NCBI GenBank assembly: GCA_025055975.1
Contig: JANWWM010000086.1
Location: 1-43,224, forward strand
DNA length: 43,224 nucleotides
Direction of reading: 5' to 3'
DNA from: Chloroherpetonaceae bacterium
GTDB taxonomy: Bacteria; Bacteroidota; Chlorobiia; Chlorobiales; Thermochlorobacteraceae
A program made the position numbers and the translations under genes. Of this stretch, positions 32,452-40,975 are shown piece after piece (position 1 is the stretch's first letter; each line of letters begins with the position of its first letter). The notes below the pieces were generated by a model, which did not search any database, had not been told where the DNA came from, and was given only the letters and a program-made list of their open reading frames with translations.

Positions 32452-34487
32452 TTCGTCAAAATCATCTTCTTCGTCTCGATGAAAGTCCCCGCTTGCAAGC
32501 GATAGAAATAAACGCCGCTCGCAAGGTTGAGCGCTTGGGCGTTGAGCGCGACGAGATACGCGCCCGCTTCCTGACGCGCATCGACGAGCGTGGCGAGCCG
32601 TCTGCCGAGCGCGTCGTAAAGTTCCAGTTTCACGTTTGCCGCAACGGGCAGGCGATAGCCGATGCGCGTTTCGGGATTAAACGGGTTGGGATAGTTTTGA
32701 TTGAGCGCGAAGGTCGTCGGCGCGCCCGCCACAACCTCGACGACGGGACTGTATGAAATCGCGCCGCCGAAGCTCATCTGCTTCAAGCGATAAAATAGCG
32801 TTCCCGAAGGCGCGGCATTGTCGAAAAACGAGTAACGACGAATCTCCGACGTCGAGCCGCTTCCTCTGACGAAGCCAATCGCTTGCCAATCTTGATGGCT
32901 CGCGCCGCGAAGGTCGCTTCGGCGTTGCACTTCGAAGCCCGCGTTGTTGATTTCGCAACAAGTTTCCCACAGAAGTTTCACGCCGTTGGCGCTTGGAATC
33001 GCCACGAAGGAAGAATACTCGACCGAAAGCGGCGCGTCGCCCTGTCCGAACAGCGGAATGCGAATCGTGGGTGGCGCGGCGTTGCTTTGCATCGTGAGCG
33101 TGTCGGCGTAGTTGCCGATGGCGGTCGGTCTGAAAATGATGGTGAGCGTGTCGCTGGAATTGGGCGCGATGGTGGTCGAGGATTTTGAGACCGTGAAGAA
33201 CGGCGTTTGCGTCGCAATCGAGGAAATCACGAGCGGCGCGTTGCCGTGGTTGCGCAAGATGAGCGTGTCGGCTTGTTGTTCGAGCGACGGCACAAGCCCG
33301 AAATTGCGCGCCGCGCGATTGACCGAGAAAAGCGGCGCGGGCGTTGACGACACGAGCCTGCGAATGCGCCCTGCGGTCGAGTTGTAACCAACGACCAAAA
33401 TTTCGTTTTGATGGTCTTCTCCGAATGACGAGATGAGTTGCGGCGCTTGCAGGAGAAATTCGTTCGTCGCGGGATTGACGAAGTCGTAGGTCAGCGCCCA
33501 AATTCGACGCGAAGAATAGTCGCCGTAAATGTATTTGCCGTAGAGCGCGGGAATGCGCGAGCCGCGATACACGTAGCCGCCCGTGATGGACACGTCGCCC
33601 GCGCTGTGCGAATAAACCCAAATCGGAAAAATCGCGTTGGGCGGCGTGGGGTCGCCCGCGTTATAGACGGCGTTGCCCTCGAACTTGCGCCATCCGTAAT
33701 TGCCGCCGCGCGTGATGATGTTGATTTCTTCCCAAGCGTTTTGCCCGACGTCCGCGCCCCAAATTCTGCCTTGTTCGTCGAAGCAAAACTTCCACGTGTT
33801 GCGCAGTCCCCACGCGAAAATTTCGGGACGCGCGTTTGCCTGACCAACAAAGGGATTCGTGGGCGGAATCGCGTAGTTCAACGGGCTTTGAACGTTGTCG
33901 ACATCGATGCGGAGCAACTTGCCAAGCGTCGTATTGAGATTTTGCGCGCGATTTTGAGGGTCGCCCGCGCTGCCGCCGTCGCCAAGCGAAATGTAGAGAT
34001 AGCCATCAGGACCAAACTCGATTTTTCCGCCGTTGTGATTCGAGTAAGGTTGCGACTCGGTGAAAATCACTTGGCGGCTCGATGCGACGGCGGAATCGGG
34101 ATTTTGCGCGCTCACGAGCACGCGAGCGATTTCGGTGCGAAGCGGCGAACCCGTGGTGTAATGCACGAAGAACGTCCGATTCTGCGCGAAGTTGGGGTGC
34201 AACGCCATTCCGAGCAAGCCCGTCTCGCTGCCCGTTTGCGAAACGACCGACGACAAATCGAGGAAAACCTTTCGGACGCTCACGGTGGGAGAATCTTCAA
34301 ACACGTAAATCAAGCCGCGCTGTTGAACGACGAACAAACGATTCGTGCCGTCGTTGGCTTTGACGATTTCGACCGCGTTGGAAAAATTCGGCAGATTGGG
34401 ATACGCATCGACGAGGCTGTATTGCGCGTTGGCGCGAAACGAAAGCGCGCTCCACGTCAGCAGAAGCGCAAAAGCATGTTTCTTCAT
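32448..34487 (-). CDS. Secreted PQQ-type sugar dehydrogenase with T9SS sorting domain
   Basis: This 679-residue secreted protein has a signal peptide (MKKHAFALLLTWSALSFRANAQ) and a six-bladed beta-propeller of the soluble aldose-sugar/glucose dehydrogenase (GSDH, PQQ-dependent) family at about 25-360. Motifs are TGLLGMALHPNF, SNHNGGKIEFGPDGYLYISLGDGGSAGDPQNRAQ, LGKLLRIDVD and WGLRNTWKFCFD. A choice-of-anchor/ASH-type domain follows (APLFSVNRAARNFGLVP to about 470). The C-terminus is a T9SS type A sorting domain (NYPNPFNPETRIGY ... SGVYFYRLQAGTFIETKKMILTK). The product is probably exported across the outer membrane by type IX secretion and may oxidise sugars. The start at ATG 34487 excludes a repeat-derived open frame upstream. 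Confidence 0.92.
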   Translation of the reverse strand: MKKHAFALLLTWSALSFRANAQYSLVDAYPNLPNFSNAVEIVKANDGTNRLFVVQQRGLIYVFEDSPTVSVRKVFLDLSSVVSQTGSETGLLGMALHPNFAQNRTFFVHYTTGSPLRTEIARVLVSAQNPDSAVASSRQVIFTESQPYSNHNGGKIEFGPDGYLYISLGDGGSAGDPQNRAQNLNTTLGKLLRIDVDNVQSPLNYAIPPTNPFVGQANARPEIFAWGLRNTWKFCFDEQGRIWGADVGQNAWEEINIITRGGNYGWRKFEGNAVYNAGDPTPPNAIFPIWVYSHSAGDVSITGGYVYRGSRIPALYGKYIYGDYSSRRIWALTYDFVNPATNEFLLQAPQLISSFGEDHQNEILVVGYNSTAGRIRRLVSSTPAPLFSVNRAARNFGLVPSLEQQADTLILRNHGNAPLVISSIATQTPFFTVSKSSTTIAPNSSDTLTIIFRPTAIGNYADTLTMQSNAAPPTIRIPLFGQGDAPLSVEYSSFVAIPSANGVKLLWETCCEINNAGFEVQRRSDLRGASHQDWQAIGFVRGSGSTSEIRRYSFFDNAAPSGTLFYRLKQMSFGGAISYSPVVEVVAGAPTTFALNQNYPNPFNPETRIGYRLPVAANVKLELYDALGRRLATLVDARQEAGAYLVALNAQALNLASGVYFYRLQAGTFIETKKMILTK

Positions 34488-34518
34488 TGACCTTGCAAAA
34501 TTTGGTTTCAGAGAAAAG

Positions 34519-34527
34519 CAAAATATA
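34519..34527 (-). promoter_or_regulatory. Candidate -7 element before the PQQ dehydrogenase gene
   Basis: The minus strand reads TATATTTTG (34527 to 34519) about 32 bp before the ATG at 34487. It sits in the same CAAAATATACG word found upstream of the NYN-gene operon. A matching -33 element is not obvious. Confidence 0.45.
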
Positions 34528-34576
34528 CGCTTTTTGGCAGACGACGAAGCGGGACGCGAGAGACGAGCGCGCTCAA

Positions 34577-35145
34577 GTCGCAATTCACAATCCGCAATTC
34601 GCAACCGTTTGTGGATTCCTCGCTTGCGCTCGGAATGACAAGGAATGTCGCAATAGCGGCGCAAAGCGTCGCGCAATCGCAAACTGGTCATTCTGAACGG
34701 AGCGAAGCGGAGTGAAGAATCCACGTTCAGATAAGCAAGGCGCACTCAATTCGCATTTGACAATTCGCAACCGTTTGTGGATTCCTCGCTTGCGCTCGGA
34801 ATGACAAGGAATGTCGCAATAGCGGCGCAAAGCGTCGCGCAATCGCAAACTGGTCATTCTGAACGGAGCGAAGCGGAGTGAAGAATCCATTTGAAAGAAG
34901 CGAGGAGCGAGGATTGGGAATCGAGGACGCTCAATTCGCAATTGACAATTCGCAACCGTTTGTGGATTCCTCGCTTGCGCTCGGAATGACGTGAAAGAGA
35001 GTTCGTGCGAGAAAGAAACTTGATGTCATTCTGAACGGAGCGAAGCGGAGTGAAGAATCCACGTTCAGATAAGCAAGGCGTGCTCAATTCGCAATTGACG
35101 GTTCGCAATTCGCAATCTTTTTGGATTCCTCGCGGGCGCTTTGGA
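34577..35145. repeat. Cluster of dispersed composite repeats between the PQQ gene and the histidine kinase
   Basis: The 744-bp gap 34488-35231 has no gene. It holds at least three near-identical copies of the composite repeat in tandem. Copies lie at about 34577-34740, 34745-34890 and 34930-35078, with a decayed fourth piece near 35090-35150. Each has GTTTGTGGATTCCTCGCTTGCG... on the left, a variable middle, and GTCATTCTGAACGGAGCG... on the right. CAATTCGCAATTGACAATTCGCAA-type words act as joints. Copies differ by point changes; one (34930) has a different middle, so units have recombined or diverged. There are no spacers of constant length, so it is not CRISPR. Open frames through it are repeat by-products. 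Confidence 0.85.
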
Positions 35146-35231
35146 ACAAACAAGAGCGAAGTTCGGGAAGGCAAATCGCTTCCGCGCTCACGAGGCAGCG
35201 TCGGCGCGAGCCAAACCTTCGGAACCCGCGC

Positions 35232-37565
35232 CTACGACTTGAACGCTCTATCCACGATTGCCCACAGATCTTCCGACGAGAAAGGCTTGCGTAGCGTTTC
35301 AAACGCGCCGATGGCGTTCAACGCCGAGACGCTGTCTTCGCTCGAAACCCCCGTAACGACGGCAAATTTCAAATCGGGCTTTGTGGCTTTCATTTCCGCA
35401 AGCATTCGCTCGCCTGAAAGTTCGGGCATGTTCAGGTCGGCGAGCACCAAGTCGAATTGAGCGGGATTGGCGAGAAAAATTTTCAAACCTTCCGCGCCGC
35501 TTTCGGCTTCAACGACGCGAAAATGTTTCTCCATCAGAACCTCCGCCATCATCTCTCGCATGTTCGCTTCGTCTTCCACGAGCAAGATGGTCTTTTCGGG
35601 TGGCGTCTCTGGCTTTGGCTCTTCGGCGAGGCGAGCGAGCGGGAAATAGAGCAAAAACGTCGCGCCTTTGCCTGGTTCGCTTTCGACCTCAATGAATCCG
35701 TCATGGCTCTTGACGACATCATAGACGATGGACATTCCCAGCCCCGTGCCTTTGCCTGCGGGCTTCGTCGTGAAAAACGGCTCGAACAAGCGGCGCTTGA
35801 CTTCGGGCGACATGCCAACGCCCGTATCCTTGACCTTGACGCGCAGAAAGGGCTTTTCGAACTTCTTGCCAAATCGCGCCTCCATAAAGCTTGACGAGAC
35901 TTGCGACGTTTCGTAGCAGAGCAAGCCGCCCGTAGGCATCGCGTCGCGGGCGTTGACGCCAAGGTTGAGCATCGCTTGATAGATCTGGGTCGAGTCCGCA
36001 AAAATCCAATCGTTGCTCGTCAGAAAGTTCGTTTGGATTTCAATGATTTTCGGAATCGAGTGTCGAAGCATTCCGACGACTTGCTCAATGATTTTGCGCG
36101 CGGAAACGAGCTCCATTTTCGGCGCTTGGCGGCGCGAGAACATCAGCAATTGCCGCGAAATGTTCACGCCTCTCTCGGCGGCTTCTTCGATCGTGCTCAC
36201 GTATCGCAGAAAATCGGGATTGGAGAGTTTGTGCCGCAATACGCCCGCCGCCATTTTGACGATGCCCAACACGTTGTTGAAATCGTGCGCCACGCCGCTG
36301 GCGAGTTTGCCGATGGTTTCAAGCTTCTGCGCTTGAAAGAGTTGCTCGGCGAGTTTCTCCTTTTCGCGTTGCGCTTGGCGTTGCTCCGTGACGTCAATCG
36401 TTGTCGTGATGGCGCAGCGCTTTTCCATCAGAGAGATAAGGTCGACAGAGTAGCTCAAAATCCGACGCTTGCCCGACCGCGTCGTGAACTCGAGCTCCAA
36501 GTTTTCGGCGGGAACTCCTTTCTCGAGGCAGTTCAAAATTTTCGCATAATGTTCGGGCGGAGGCGAGAGACCAAGCTCGGCAAACGTTCGCCCAATCGCT
36601 TCCTCGCGGGGAATCTCGAAAATGCGTTCAAACTGTTCGTTGACATCGAGAAGACGCCCCGTTTCAATGTCGACGATGGTTACGGAAGCGGGAATTTGGC
36701 GAAAAATTTTGCGGAACTTTTCTTCGGAATCGCGTAGCGCAAAGTCTTTGAGGCGCGCGCTCGTGATGTCGGTATGAATCCCAACGAGTTTCGTCGGCTT
36801 GCCGTCGGCGTTCTTCAAGGCGATGGAGTTGCAGATAATCCATCGGTAGTCGCCGTTTTTGTGGCGCAAGCGATGAAGCAGCTCGAAGTGCTCGATTTCG
36901 CCGCGCATCAGTTTTTCGAAGGTTTCGATGGCGCGTTCTTTGTCGTCGGGGTGAAGGGCGTTTTCCCAAGACTTTACGTCGTTGGGAAACTCGTCGTCGG
37001 CGTAGCCGAGTTGGGCTTTGTAGCTGGGCGAAACATATGCTTCGCCCGTTTCCAAGTTCAAAACGTAGAAACCAACTTGCGACGTTTTGAGCATCAAGTC
37101 GAACGCCGTCATTTTTTCGGGGGTCGAGTTTGGGCAGTCGCTGACGAAGCATTTTCGTTCTGCCGCAACGACGCGAACAAGGCTCAGAACGGCGGGCTTT
37201 CCTTCGCAGTCAAGGAGCGAGAGTTTGCATATCAAGGCGATTTCTTCGCCGTTTTTGCGACGGTGAACGGTCTCGAAGTCGCCGATGTCTTCGCCGCGCA
37301 GAACGCGCTCGATCGCCTCTCTGCAACGCCGAACGTCTTTTGAGACGCTTTGGAGCGATAGCGAGCGAAATTCGGCGCGAGAGTATCCATAGAGCTGGCA
37401 GGCGAGATCGGTGGCGGCGAGGATGCGTGCGCTATGCGCGTCGAGGACGAGAATCGCGTCGGGGATTTTCTGAAAGATAGCGTTCAAGATTTCCGCCGAG
37501 ACCCCGTCCACTTCTCTTTCCTGCGCTTTGGCGGAGCGAGCGAAAGATGCTTTGCGACGAGCCAT
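35232..37565 (-). CDS. Hybrid sensor histidine kinase with three PAS domains and receiver
   Basis: This 777-residue soluble signalling protein has no transmembrane segment. Three PAS domains lie at about 25-140, 155-280 (YAFPNDVKSWENALHPDDK, HRLRHKNGDYRWI) and 285-400. A HisKA domain has the H-box GVAHDFNN with His427. An HATPase_c domain has N539 (LNLGVNARDAM), DTGVGM and GKGTGLGMSIVYDVV. A C-terminal receiver has phosphoacceptor Asp710 (VLADLNMPE) and a Lys in LRKPFSS. Because kinase and receiver are in one chain, a separate Hpt or response regulator is needed for output. None is next to it. ATG 37565 is chosen; a TTG 105 bp upstream only extends into non-conserved sequence. Ligand for the PAS domains is unknown. 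Confidence 0.94.
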   Translation of the reverse strand: MARRKASFARSAKAQEREVDGVSAEILNAIFQKIPDAILVLDAHSARILAATDLACQLYGYSRAEFRSLSLQSVSKDVRRCREAIERVLRGEDIGDFETVHRRKNGEEIALICKLSLLDCEGKPAVLSLVRVVAAERKCFVSDCPNSTPEKMTAFDLMLKTSQVGFYVLNLETGEAYVSPSYKAQLGYADDEFPNDVKSWENALHPDDKERAIETFEKLMRGEIEHFELLHRLRHKNGDYRWIICNSIALKNADGKPTKLVGIHTDITSARLKDFALRDSEEKFRKIFRQIPASVTIVDIETGRLLDVNEQFERIFEIPREEAIGRTFAELGLSPPPEHYAKILNCLEKGVPAENLELEFTTRSGKRRILSYSVDLISLMEKRCAITTTIDVTEQRQAQREKEKLAEQLFQAQKLETIGKLASGVAHDFNNVLGIVKMAAGVLRHKLSNPDFLRYVSTIEEAAERGVNISRQLLMFSRRQAPKMELVSARKIIEQVVGMLRHSIPKIIEIQTNFLTSNDWIFADSTQIYQAMLNLGVNARDAMPTGGLLCYETSQVSSSFMEARFGKKFEKPFLRVKVKDTGVGMSPEVKRRLFEPFFTTKPAGKGTGLGMSIVYDVVKSHDGFIEVESEPGKGATFLLYFPLARLAEEPKPETPPEKTILLVEDEANMREMMAEVLMEKHFRVVEAESGAEGLKIFLANPAQFDLVLADLNMPELSGERMLAEMKATKPDLKFAVVTGVSSEDSVSALNAIGAFETLRKPFSSEDLWAIVDRAFKS

Positions 37566-37690
37566 AGTCTCCAAAATTGTTGATGCGTTTATCGAAAAAG
37601 TCTCCAGCCCTATCGCGTTCTCGCCAGCTCGCAACGATGTTTGGGAATCAGGGAACTGCTGTGCCCGCAAGGAGCGAGGTTTTCACGACG

Positions 37691-37698
37691 CAAATATA
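37691..37698 (-). promoter_or_regulatory. Candidate -7 element before the histidine kinase gene
   Basis: The minus strand reads TATATTTG (37698 to 37691), an exact TAnnTTTG match, 126-133 bp before the kinase ATG and just after the stop of the small membrane-protein gene. TTTTTG lies upstream at a wider-than-usual distance (22 bp), so the -33 part is uncertain. It suggests the kinase is transcribed separately from the E1 operon. Confidence 0.45.
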
Positions 37699-37714
37699 AC
37701 AAACTTGCTTGGGC

Positions 37715-38089
37715 TTAATTCAAAAACGGCAGTTTGCCAAACGTGAAAAAGTAAAAGCCAACGTAGAGCGCGCACAGGGTTGCAAAGAACATCGCGCTCA
37801 CGCCCAGTCTGCGTCCAAGTCGCTCCGTTCCGAGCGTCGTGCCTGTTTCGATGAGCCAGTTCGTCGCGCTTTCAATGCGTCCGATGGCGAAGGAGAAAAG
37901 GAGCACGAAAGAAATCATCAAAACCAAGACGTGCAGGTGCGGATTGAGTTTGCCGCGAAGCTTGTTCATCGCCCACTCTATCACGTAGAGAAAAAACTCC
38001 ACGATGAGAATGAAGAGGATGGTTACCTCCGCCTTGACGATTCGGCGCGTGTTGATGGCTTTCTGGCGCGAGGGGTCGAGTTTTGACAT
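37715..38089 (-). CDS. Small membrane protein, unknown function
   Basis: This 124-residue protein has about three transmembrane helices: ILFILIVEFFLYVIEWAM, LHVLVLMISFVLLFSFAIG and SAMFFATLCALYVGFYFF. A charged N-terminus (SKLDPSRQKAINTRRIVKAE) precedes the first helix. I do not recognise a family. It starts 3 bp after the stop of the E1 gene, so it is probably co-transcribed with it, but there is no clear functional link. Confidence 0.75.
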   Translation of the reverse strand: MSKLDPSRQKAINTRRIVKAEVTILFILIVEFFLYVIEWAMNKLRGKLNPHLHVLVLMISFVLLFSFAIGRIESATNWLIETGTTLGTERLGRRLGVSAMFFATLCALYVGFYFFTFGKLPFLN

Positions 38090-38092
38090 CGC

Positions 38093-40174
38093 TCAATAGC
38101 GCGCAAGTTCTTTCAGGGCTTCATAGACTTTTTGGTCGTTGGGCAGAACGGCGTCTTCAAGCTCGTCGGCGTAAGGCACGGCGGCGACATCGAGCGCGCC
38201 CAAGCGCTTGACGGGCGCGTCGAGATATTCGAAGCAATGTTCGGCGATGAAGGCGGCGATTTCCGCGCCAAAGCCTTGGGTGAGCATATCTTCGTGCGCG
38301 ACCAGAACTTTGCTCGTTTTCTTGACGGTCTTGGCGATGGCGTCTTTGTCGTAAGGCAGAATCGAGCGCAGGTCGAGCACTTCGACGCTAACGCCTTCTC
38401 GCTCCAATTTTTTGGCGGCATCGAGGGCGCGCTGAACCAAAGCGCCGTAGGTGATGACGGAAAGGTCGCGCCCTTCGCGGACGACCTTCGCTTTGCCGAA
38501 GGGGATGAAGTAATTCGCGTCGGGTTCGGGCGTTTTGGCGAAGCCTTGTCGGTAGAGGTATTTGTGTTCCAAGAACAAGACGGGGTCGTCGGCGCGGCAG
38601 GCGGTTTTGAGCAAGCCTTTCGCGTCCGCCGCGTTGGAGGGGAAAAGAACGACGAGTCCGGGGCAATGCGCGAAGAAGGCTTCGATGTTTTGCGAGTGAT
38701 AATGCGCGCCGTGAATGTAGCCGCCGACGGGCACGCGGATCACGACGGGGCATTTCCATTTTCCGTTGGAGCGATAGCGCATCATCGCCAGTTCGTTGCG
38801 AATCTGCATCATCGCGGGAAAGATGTAGTCGCCGAATTGAATTTCGACGACGGGTTTGAAGCCCATCACGGCAAGCCCAATCGCCGTGCCGACGATGGAA
38901 CTTTCGGCGAGCGGCGAGTTGAAAACGCGGTCTTTGCCGTGTTTGGCGGTGAGGTTGCGCGTCGCCGTAAAGACGCCCCCTTTGCCGCCCGCGACGTCTT
39001 CGCCGTAGATGAGCATCTTGGGATTAAAGGCGAGTTCTTCATCGAGCGCATGATTGATGGCATCGACCATCACGATGGGCGCGCCGCTGGGCGCGCTGGC
39101 TTCGAAGGGCAGGTTAAGCGGCGCGTCGCTATACACGTGAGTCATCACGGTTTCAGGCTTTGGCGTGGGGCGCGATTCCGCCCAGACTGCCGCTTCGTCG
39201 ATGTTTTGCTTCGCGTCGGCTTTGATGGCATCGAGCTCTTCTCGCGCGAAAATCTGTTCGGCAAGAACGCGCTCCTCGAAACGCGCGATGCAATCGCGCT
39301 TGCGGTCTTCGGCGAGTTCTTCTTCGGCGCGGTATTTGGAGTGATCGTCGGACGAGGAATGCGGCAAGAGACGCACGACGCTGGCGCGGATCAAGACCGC
39401 GCCCTCGCCGTTTCGGACTTTGGCGACGGCTTCGTCGGCGACGCGCTTCGTTTCGAAGTAATCCGTGCCGTCGACATCGTATCGAATCAAGCCTTCGTAG
39501 CCTGCGGCGAGTTTGTAAGCCGAGCGTCCCGCGGTTTGTTCGGCGATGGGGACGGAGATGGCGTAGCCGTTGTCTTCAATGAAGAAAAGAATGGGCAGTT
39601 TTTCGCGCGCCGCCCAGTTGAGCGCTTCGTGAAAATCGCCTTGCGACGTGGTGCCTTCGCCTGCGGAGACATAAACGATTTCGCCCTTGCCTTCGCGCTT
39701 GCACCCGATCGCCGTTCCGACGGCTTGCAAAAATTGCGTGCCCGTCGGAGACGATTGCGAAACGATGCGGAGTTCTTTGTGTCCCCAATGCGCATACATT
39801 TGCCGCCCCGCCGTGCTCGGCGCTTCTGCGCGGAAGAGAAAATCCAACATCGCGTCTTCGATGCGAAAGCCGAGCGTTAGGCAGTAGGCAAGGTCGCGGT
39901 AGTAAGGATACGACCAATCCGTTCCGCCGCGAAAATTTTGCGCGATGGCGATTTGCGCCGCTTCGTGTCCCGACACGCCAATGTGAAACGACGCTTTGCC
40001 CTGCTTCAAAAGCGTGAGCAACTTTGCGTCGATCTGTCGCGCCGTCGTCATCAAGCGATAGACCTTCGCCAACTCTTCTTTCGTGAAGGATTTGAGGAGG
40101 GATTGTTTTTTCTTCGCGGAGGATTTGGTCGTAGCGGCTTGTTGCCCCGAAGTCTTTTCGGCGATCATTGTCAC
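38093..40174 (-). CDS. Branched-chain-type 2-oxoacid dehydrogenase E1, fused alpha and beta subunits
   Basis: The E1 component decarboxylates a branched-chain 2-oxoacid with thiamine diphosphate and passes the acyl group to lipoyl-E2. The two usual subunits are fused in 693 residues. The alpha part (about 25-340) has the TPP motif GEGTTSQGD...DNGYAIS (172-207) and a phosphorylation-type loop with PHSSSDDHSKYR. The beta part (about 365-693) has LIYGEDVAGGKGGVF, FNSPLAESSIVGTAIGLAVMG and GVSVEVLDLRSILPYD. The Lys/Ala-rich first 25 residues look disordered. Fused E1 enzymes of this kind occur in Bacteroidota/Chlorobiota. E2 and E3 genes are not in the window. LipB, which feeds lipoylation of E2, is two genes upstream. 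An in-frame alternative start at ATG 40168 would shorten it by two residues. Confidence 0.93.
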   Translation of the reverse strand: MTMIAEKTSGQQAATTKSSAKKKQSLLKSFTKEELAKVYRLMTTARQIDAKLLTLLKQGKASFHIGVSGHEAAQIAIAQNFRGGTDWSYPYYRDLAYCLTLGFRIEDAMLDFLFRAEAPSTAGRQMYAHWGHKELRIVSQSSPTGTQFLQAVGTAIGCKREGKGEIVYVSAGEGTTSQGDFHEALNWAAREKLPILFFIEDNGYAISVPIAEQTAGRSAYKLAAGYEGLIRYDVDGTDYFETKRVADEAVAKVRNGEGAVLIRASVVRLLPHSSSDDHSKYRAEEELAEDRKRDCIARFEERVLAEQIFAREELDAIKADAKQNIDEAAVWAESRPTPKPETVMTHVYSDAPLNLPFEASAPSGAPIVMVDAINHALDEELAFNPKMLIYGEDVAGGKGGVFTATRNLTAKHGKDRVFNSPLAESSIVGTAIGLAVMGFKPVVEIQFGDYIFPAMMQIRNELAMMRYRSNGKWKCPVVIRVPVGGYIHGAHYHSQNIEAFFAHCPGLVVLFPSNAADAKGLLKTACRADDPVLFLEHKYLYRQGFAKTPEPDANYFIPFGKAKVVREGRDLSVITYGALVQRALDAAKKLEREGVSVEVLDLRSILPYDKDAIAKTVKKTSKVLVAHEDMLTQGFGAEIAAFIAEHCFEYLDAPVKRLGALDVAAVPYADELEDAVLPNDQKVYEALKELARY

Positions 40175-40198
40175 AGTTTTGCGATAAAGGTTGAAAGA

Positions 40199-40975
40199 TT
40201 ATTCATCGGGATTGATTCCCATCGCGCGCAATTTGGCGGCGAGTTTCTCGGCGCGCTGTTTTTCGGCTTCGGCGCGCAATCGTTCTTGCTCGGCGCGCTG
40301 TTTTTCGGCTTCGGCGCGCAATCGTTCTTGCTCGGCGTATTCTTCGTTGCTTAGCAGCAAGTTGCCGTCTTCGTCATGCCAACGAAGCCACTCGCCGCTA
40401 ACGCCCTCGAAAGAGCCTTCCCAAAGCCCAACTTTCAGCCCAAACTTATCGAGACTCAAATCGTCTTTGAGCCGATACGACGCGCCGTTCAGCGCAAAGA
40501 CGCGCAAGCGCGGTTCGCCATAAAGCCGCATCCAGTCATAGACGACGTAGTAGGGGACGCGAATTTTCGCATACCTTTCCATCTTTTCCGTCAATTCGTC
40601 GCCCTTGCGGTTCGTAACGACCTCGACAACCACGTCGGGCGGTTTGCCAAGCACCCAAACGAAGTAGGCGCGATATTTTTTGTGGCTCATCAGTTGCTCC
40701 CAAGTCGGAAAATCCACGCCAAAACTGATGAGCGCGTCGGGCACGATGGGCGGCTCCGAGACCGAGTAAAACACGCCGACGTTCGTGGTGGCGACGAATT
40801 TTTCTTTCGGCTTCCAATTCGTATAGAGCGACGAGACGAGCAAGCGATGTTGTTTCTCGGCGAAAATGTTGTCCACAGGCTCTCCGTCCTCGATTTCAAT
40901 GTGGGAAATGTCAGGCTCTTCGAACATATCGGCGTATTTTTCGCGCCAATCAACCGTCGCTTTCTCTTCCGCCAT
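40199..40975 (-). CDS. Uma2-family (DUF820) PD-(D/E)xK endonuclease-fold protein
   Basis: This 258-residue protein is of the Uma2/DUF820 restriction-endonuclease-like family. Core motifs are VPDALISFGVD (Asp), PDVVVEVVTNRKGDEL (Glu-x-Val region with the Lys) and KMERYAKIRVPYYVVYDW, the last characteristic of Uma2. The C-terminal coiled tail (about 215-250) is built from a perfect 14-residue repeat, EQERLRAEAEKQRA. It starts at ATG 40975, preceded by AAAGGAGA (40982-40989), and overlaps the end of lipB by 26 bp. Biological role is unknown; such genes are highly multicopy in some bacteria and are suspected to be mobile or transposon-related. It seems to have inserted into a lipB-E1 operon, but is now coupled to it. 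Confidence 0.88.
   Translation of the reverse strand: MAEEKATVDWREKYADMFEEPDISHIEIEDGEPVDNIFAEKQHRLLVSSLYTNWKPKEKFVATTNVGVFYSVSEPPIVPDALISFGVDFPTWEQLMSHKKYRAYFVWVLGKPPDVVVEVVTNRKGDELTEKMERYAKIRVPYYVVYDWMRLYGEPRLRVFALNGASYRLKDDLSLDKFGLKVGLWEGSFEGVSGEWLRWHDEDGNLLLSNEEYAEQERLRAEAEKQRAEQERLRAEAEKQRAEKLAAKLRAMGINPDE
40247..40330. repeat. Two perfect 42-bp tandem repeats within the Uma2-like gene
   Basis: Two identical 42-bp units (40247-40288 and 40289-40330), each starting CTCGGCGCGCTG on the plus strand, encode the two 14-residue coiled-coil repeats. A decayed third copy starts at 40331. Because 42 is a multiple of 3, changes in copy number would keep the reading frame. Confidence 0.9.

Noticed and set aside
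34488-34745. N-terminal extension of the PQQ dehydrogenase
   Set aside because: The residues come from the repeat element, while a clear signal peptide starts at 34487.
34577-35145. CRISPR-like array
   Set aside because: Units are about 150-190 bp with no short unique spacers of constant length and no cas genes nearby.
38132-39880. 582-codon open frame on the plus strand
   Set aside because: It is antisense to the E1 alpha/beta fusion, which has clear family motifs; high-GC codon use leaves opposite frames open.
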